Shown: positions 5,309-7,907 of the stretch, piece after piece
Numbering within the stretch: position 1 is the first letter of the stretch
Layout of the letters: each line of letters begins with the position of its first letter
Origin: an uncultured Lachnospiraceae bacterium
Lineage (GTDB): Bacteria > Bacillota > Clostridia > Lachnospirales > Lachnospiraceae
DNA length: 7,907 nt
Direction: 5' to 3'
Assembly (NCBI GenBank): GCA_910584115.1
Contig: CAJTYN010000066.1
Span: 6,992-14,898 of the forward strand
The notes under the pieces: generated by a model
What the model was told of the DNA's origin: nothing
Databases searched by the model: none
Seen by the model: the letters and a program-made list of their open reading frames with translations, nothing else
Program-made: the position numbers and the translations under genes

Positions 5309-6124
5309 ATGAAAAAAAGAAGAAGACTGATCGTTTTATCCATCTTATGCCTCGGCATCTTTTCTCTGCCATTGAGCGGGTGCGGAAAAAAAGATGATGA
5401 TTCCACTGCGATCGCTATCACTCCGACCCCGTCAGATACGAAAGCTGCGGCTTCTGAAACACCTACCGCCACCCCTGCCCCGTCCACGAACGGGACATCC
5501 ACGAGCCAAAATGGGACGAGCACGACTTTTTCAGCGTCCGGGAATATGTCCGCGACCAACGGCCTCTCCGGGAACACCGCGAGCGGCGGCGCCAATAAGA
5601 TCACCGGGACTATCGTGGCGGCCAGCATGAACGATGTGACTGTCCGTACATCTGAGGGCGTGGAATACACCTGTTCCACAACGACTGCGACCAACAATCT
5701 CTCAAGCGGCATCACCTTGGGCAACAACATCACGGTCACCCTGGCGTCTATGTCTGCGGTGAACGGCCTCTATACAGCCACCGAATTGAATGACCTGAGT
5801 TCGGCTCAGTCCGCCGGGGGCAATACAGGCAATGCCGGGATGTCGGGCACCGGTAACGGGACGGATACCAGCGGCGGTTATACAGACGGCCAATACAGCG
5901 ATGGCACAGGTACATACGACAACGGAACATATTCGGATGGCACGGAATACGATGACAGCACGATCTATGATGACGGCACGACCTACGACAACGGCACGAT
6001 CTATGATGACGGCACGACCTACGACGATGGCTCAGGGATCTACGACGACGGTACATCCTACGACACCGGGGGGGATTACTATTACTATGATCCCGCCAGT
6101 GAGACTTATGACACCGGCTATTGA
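5309..6124 (+). CDS. Lipoprotein with C-terminal YDDGT tandem repeats
   Basis: A 271-residue exported lipoprotein. A basic KKRRR start, a hydrophobic stretch (7-20) and the lipobox LSGC place the lipid-bearing Cys at 25, so it should be anchored on the outer face of the membrane. Residues 35-95 are a Thr/Ser/Pro/Asn-rich linker. Residues 97-165 (starting ITGTIVAASMNDVTVRTSEG) alternate like a small beta barrel, loosely recalling DUF5666/OB-like lipoprotein domains. Residues 191-256 are imperfect 5-7 residue repeats such as YDDGTT, YDNGTI and YDDGTS, ending in YYYYD. The tail is acidic and aromatic and could bind cations, glycans or the wall; its function is unknown. The ATG has AAGGGAG six bases upstream. 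A strong terminator follows, so it is probably a single-gene unit. Confidence 0.88.
   Translation: MKKRRRLIVLSILCLGIFSLPLSGCGKKDDDSTAIAITPTPSDTKAAASETPTATPAPSTNGTSTSQNGTSTTFSASGNMSATNGLSGNTASGGANKITGTIVAASMNDVTVRTSEGVEYTCSTTTATNNLSSGITLGNNITVTLASMSAVNGLYTATELNDLSSAQSAGGNTGNAGMSGTGNGTDTSGGYTDGQYSDGTGTYDNGTYSDGTEYDDSTIYDDGTTYDNGTIYDDGTTYDDGSGIYDDGTSYDTGGDYYYYDPASETYDTGY
5958..6025 (+). repeat. Perfect 32-base direct repeat within the lipoprotein gene
   Basis: The bases at 5958-5989 recur exactly at 5994-6025, a period of 36 bases (12 residues, two six-residue units IYDDGT-TYDNGT). It sits inside a wider imperfect 18-base periodicity covering roughly 5877-6075. Identity at the DNA level, not just protein level, suggests recent duplication or ongoing slippage and recombination. 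Confidence 0.9.
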
Positions 6125-6138
6125 CCTGGAACATATTC

Positions 6139-6180
6139 AAAAATACAGTGCGGGGAGTAAGATCCCCGTGCTATTTTTAT
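6139..6180 (+). terminator. Intrinsic terminator after the lipoprotein gene
   Basis: A GC-rich stem (6147-6172) pairs AGTGCGGGGA with TCCCCGTGCT around loop GTAAGA, with two G-T pairs. Flanking AAAAATA and TATTTTT lengthen it. The T-run at 6174-6178 is 15 bases or more past the stop codon. Confidence 0.9.
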
Positions 6181-6205
6181 ACCTTTCTCTCATAGACTCT
6201 ATAAA
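6176..6205 (+). promoter_or_regulatory. Weak candidate promoter of the S8 peptidase gene
   Basis: TATAAA at 6200-6205 is a fair -10 box, with TTTATA (6176-6181) 18 bases upstream as a poor -35 that overlaps the terminator's T-run. The gene's start has no strong ribosome site either. Low confidence. Confidence 0.25.
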
Positions 6206-6234
6206 GAATCCTATTGTGTGAGATCTACTGACCT

Positions 6235-7907
6235 ATGCCAGATATGAGAGACATGATCTTATCAGATGATTACCTGGATCTGATACTCCCCTCCTCGAAT
6301 ATCCCGGAGGACCTGTTGGAAAACATGCAGCTGTATCCCTACATCCTCAACCGGAATTTCATACAGGTCTTCTGGGACCGGAAGGTACCTTTTGACGACT
6401 ACTTCAACGAGACTTTATACAGTGTACTCCCCAATATCTACACATTAGAAGATACGACCAGCGTAGCCAAATCCGGCGTCCTCCAGGTCCAGGCAAACCC
6501 TGCGCTGGGCCTGACCGGCCGGAACATCCTGATCGGCTTTTTGGACACGGGCATCGCGTATACCCATCCAGCTTTCCAGGATCCCCTGGGCCAGACGCGG
6601 ATCGAAGCCATCTGGGATCAGACCATCCAGACGGGCACGCCTCCGGAGGGCATCTACTATGGCAGCGAATACAGCAGAGCGCAGATCCAGGAGGCCATCG
6701 ACTCGCCGGATCCCTATCAGATCGTACCCAGCAGGGACACGGACGGCCACGGCACCTCTCTGGCCGGTGTGGCCGCCGGGAGCATCGACGAGAAGAACGA
6801 TTTCCAAGGTGTCGCCCCCAACGCCCGTCTGCTCGTGGTAAAATTAAAACAAGCCAAACCCTACCTGCTGGAGTATTACCAATTCAACGGACCTTCCCCC
6901 ATGTTCCAGGAAAACGATATCATGATGGGGATCCGTTATCTGATGGAGACGGCCGAAAAACTGAATATGCCTCTGGTCATCTGCCTCTGCCTCGGGACCA
7001 ACCAGGGCTCCCACACCGGGGACGGCGCTCTCGCCAGTACCCTCGACAGCATGAAAGCCTACCAGGGTCTCTCGATCGTGATCGCCGGCGGGAACGAGGC
7101 GGGGAGAGCACATCATTACAGCGGCAGGGTGACCGGCCCGGATACTTACCATGAAGTGGAGATACAGGTCCCCGCGGGTTCCCCCGGGTTCAGCATGGAA
7201 TTCTGGGGCAATCCGCCGGAACTCTACACCGTGGGCGTAGTGTCACCCCTGGGCGAGGTCGTGGACCGCATCCCCGCCCGTTTTTACCAGAATCAGGAGA
7301 TCCCCTTCATCCTGGAAAACACGTCCCTCTTCATCTCCTACGGGTTGGTGGAAGTGGAATCCGGCGGGCAGGTGATCTACTTCCGGTTCCGGCAGCCCAC
7401 CGAGGGCATCTGGCGGATCCGGGTGTACTGCAGCAACTACTCCACCGGACTCTTTCATATGTGGCTCCCGGCAAACGGCATGGTAGACCCGGACATCACC
7501 TTTTTAAAACCGGATCCATTTACCACGATCGTCTCCCCCGGAAATGTGATCCCCGTCATCACGACAGCCGCTTACCAGGCCCCCAGCGACACCCTTTACA
7601 ATTATTCCAGCCGGGGCTTCACCCCTCTCAATGGTATAAAACCCGATATCACTGCTCCGGGCGTCGGTCTGACCGTCCCCCGGCCCGCAGGCGGCTACGG
7701 CACGGCCACCGGTTCCTCCATCGCCGCCGCGTTCACCGCCGGATGCGCGGCGATGGTCACCCAGTGGGGCGTCTCCCTGACACCGGTACGCTATTTCAGC
7801 TCCAACGAGATGAAATCCTATTTCATCCGCGGCGCCGTCCGGAATCCCGCCCTCACCTACCCAAACCGGGAATGGGGGTACGGGATCCTGAACGTCTACC
7901 AGGTATT
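6235..7907 (+). CDS. S8 family serine peptidase, CspA/B-like subtilisin with inserted domain (3' partial)
   Basis: Subtilisin-like protease; 557 codons are visible and the frame is still open at the edge. The ending YGILNVYQV is typical of the last subtilase helix region, so only a short tail should be missing. Residues 1-90 look like a short pro-region without signal peptide. The catalytic triad is intact: Asp104 in IGFLDTGIAYTHP, His172 in TDGHGTSLAGVAAG and Ser495 in GTATGSSIAAAFTAG. The oxyanion Asn is Asn287 in IAGGNEAG. Between Asn287 and Ser495 are 208 residues, far more than in subtilisin; the roughly 140 extra match the beta-rich jelly-roll insert of clostridial CspB. Csp proteins activate SleC in spore germination, but gut Lachnospiraceae carry paralogues of unknown role, so that function is not assured. 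An in-frame TGA at 6229 limits the start to ATG 6235, 6244 or 6253; the last begins MILSDDYLDLI. Confidence 0.9.
   Translation, partial: MPDMRDMILSDDYLDLILPSSNIPEDLLENMQLYPYILNRNFIQVFWDRKVPFDDYFNETLYSVLPNIYTLEDTTSVAKSGVLQVQANPALGLTGRNILIGFLDTGIAYTHPAFQDPLGQTRIEAIWDQTIQTGTPPEGIYYGSEYSRAQIQEAIDSPDPYQIVPSRDTDGHGTSLAGVAAGSIDEKNDFQGVAPNARLLVVKLKQAKPYLLEYYQFNGPSPMFQENDIMMGIRYLMETAEKLNMPLVICLCLGTNQGSHTGDGALASTLDSMKAYQGLSIVIAGGNEAGRAHHYSGRVTGPDTYHEVEIQVPAGSPGFSMEFWGNPPELYTVGVVSPLGEVVDRIPARFYQNQEIPFILENTSLFISYGLVEVESGGQVIYFRFRQPTEGIWRIRVYCSNYSTGLFHMWLPANGMVDPDITFLKPDPFTTIVSPGNVIPVITTAAYQAPSDTLYNYSSRGFTPLNGIKPDITAPGVGLTVPRPAGGYGTATGSSIAAAFTAGCAAMVTQWGVSLTPVRYFSSNEMKSYFIRGAVRNPALTYPNREWGYGILNVYQV

Noticed and set aside
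5877..6075. The tandem repeats as a possible CRISPR array
   Set aside because: The repeats are in frame, encode YDDGT units without unique spacers, and lie inside a lipoprotein gene.
5748..6140. A minus-strand ORF rich in Arg, His and Cys opposite the lipoprotein repeats
   Set aside because: It is the antisense reading of the YDDGT repeats; its odd composition follows from the repeat, with no start signals.

Overview
The window looks like chromosomal DNA from a fairly GC-rich member of the Clostridia, most likely a gut Lachnospiraceae-type Firmicute. This rests on strong AGGAGG-type ribosome sites, the Firmicute style of the DNA-repair proteins, a Csp-type subtilisin with a large domain insert, a Clostridia-type lipoprotein, and an aldo/keto reductase with a ferredoxin tail. 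The species cannot be named from sequence alone. No phage, insertion sequence, tRNA, rRNA or CRISPR array is visible, and no gap between genes exceeds 300 bases.

Left part (1-2284): the 3' part of a family-4 type [4Fe-4S] uracil-DNA glycosylase gene runs rightward into a hairpin that can terminate both strands. Facing it is a gene for an aldo/keto reductase carrying two C-terminal 4Fe-4S motifs. That reductase gene is divergent from a small MerR-type regulator. The reductase promoter has the 19-base spacer that marks MerR-activated promoters, so the pair reads as a sensor and its target.

Middle (2294-5134): a compact five-gene leftward operon runs from a good extended -10 promoter at 5106-5134. 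In transcription order it encodes a short MGMT-like protein with a PCHR active site, a full-length O6-alkylguanine-DNA methyltransferase (ogt, apparently TTG start), 3-methyladenine DNA glycosylase I (tag), a ProRS-associated Ala-tRNA(Pro) editing protein, and a SagB/nitroreductase-like flavoprotein. Gaps are -4 to 17 bases. The first three genes form a DNA alkylation-repair cassette. The last two suggest a wider link to damage or electrophile stress, but that is inference.

Right part (5231-7907): a rightward promoter drives a lipoprotein with a central beta-rich domain and a repetitive C-terminal tail built on YDDGT units, closed by a strong terminator. Downstream is a nearly complete S8 serine peptidase of the CspA/B type with an intact Asp/His/Ser triad and an inserted domain, cut by the window end.

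The most interesting points are the two unequal MGMT paralogues side by side (one with the arginine finger replaced by Gln, the other short but keeping Arg and Cys), the 19-base-spacer promoter, the SagB-like protein without any visible RiPP partner, and the tandem-repeat lipoprotein.
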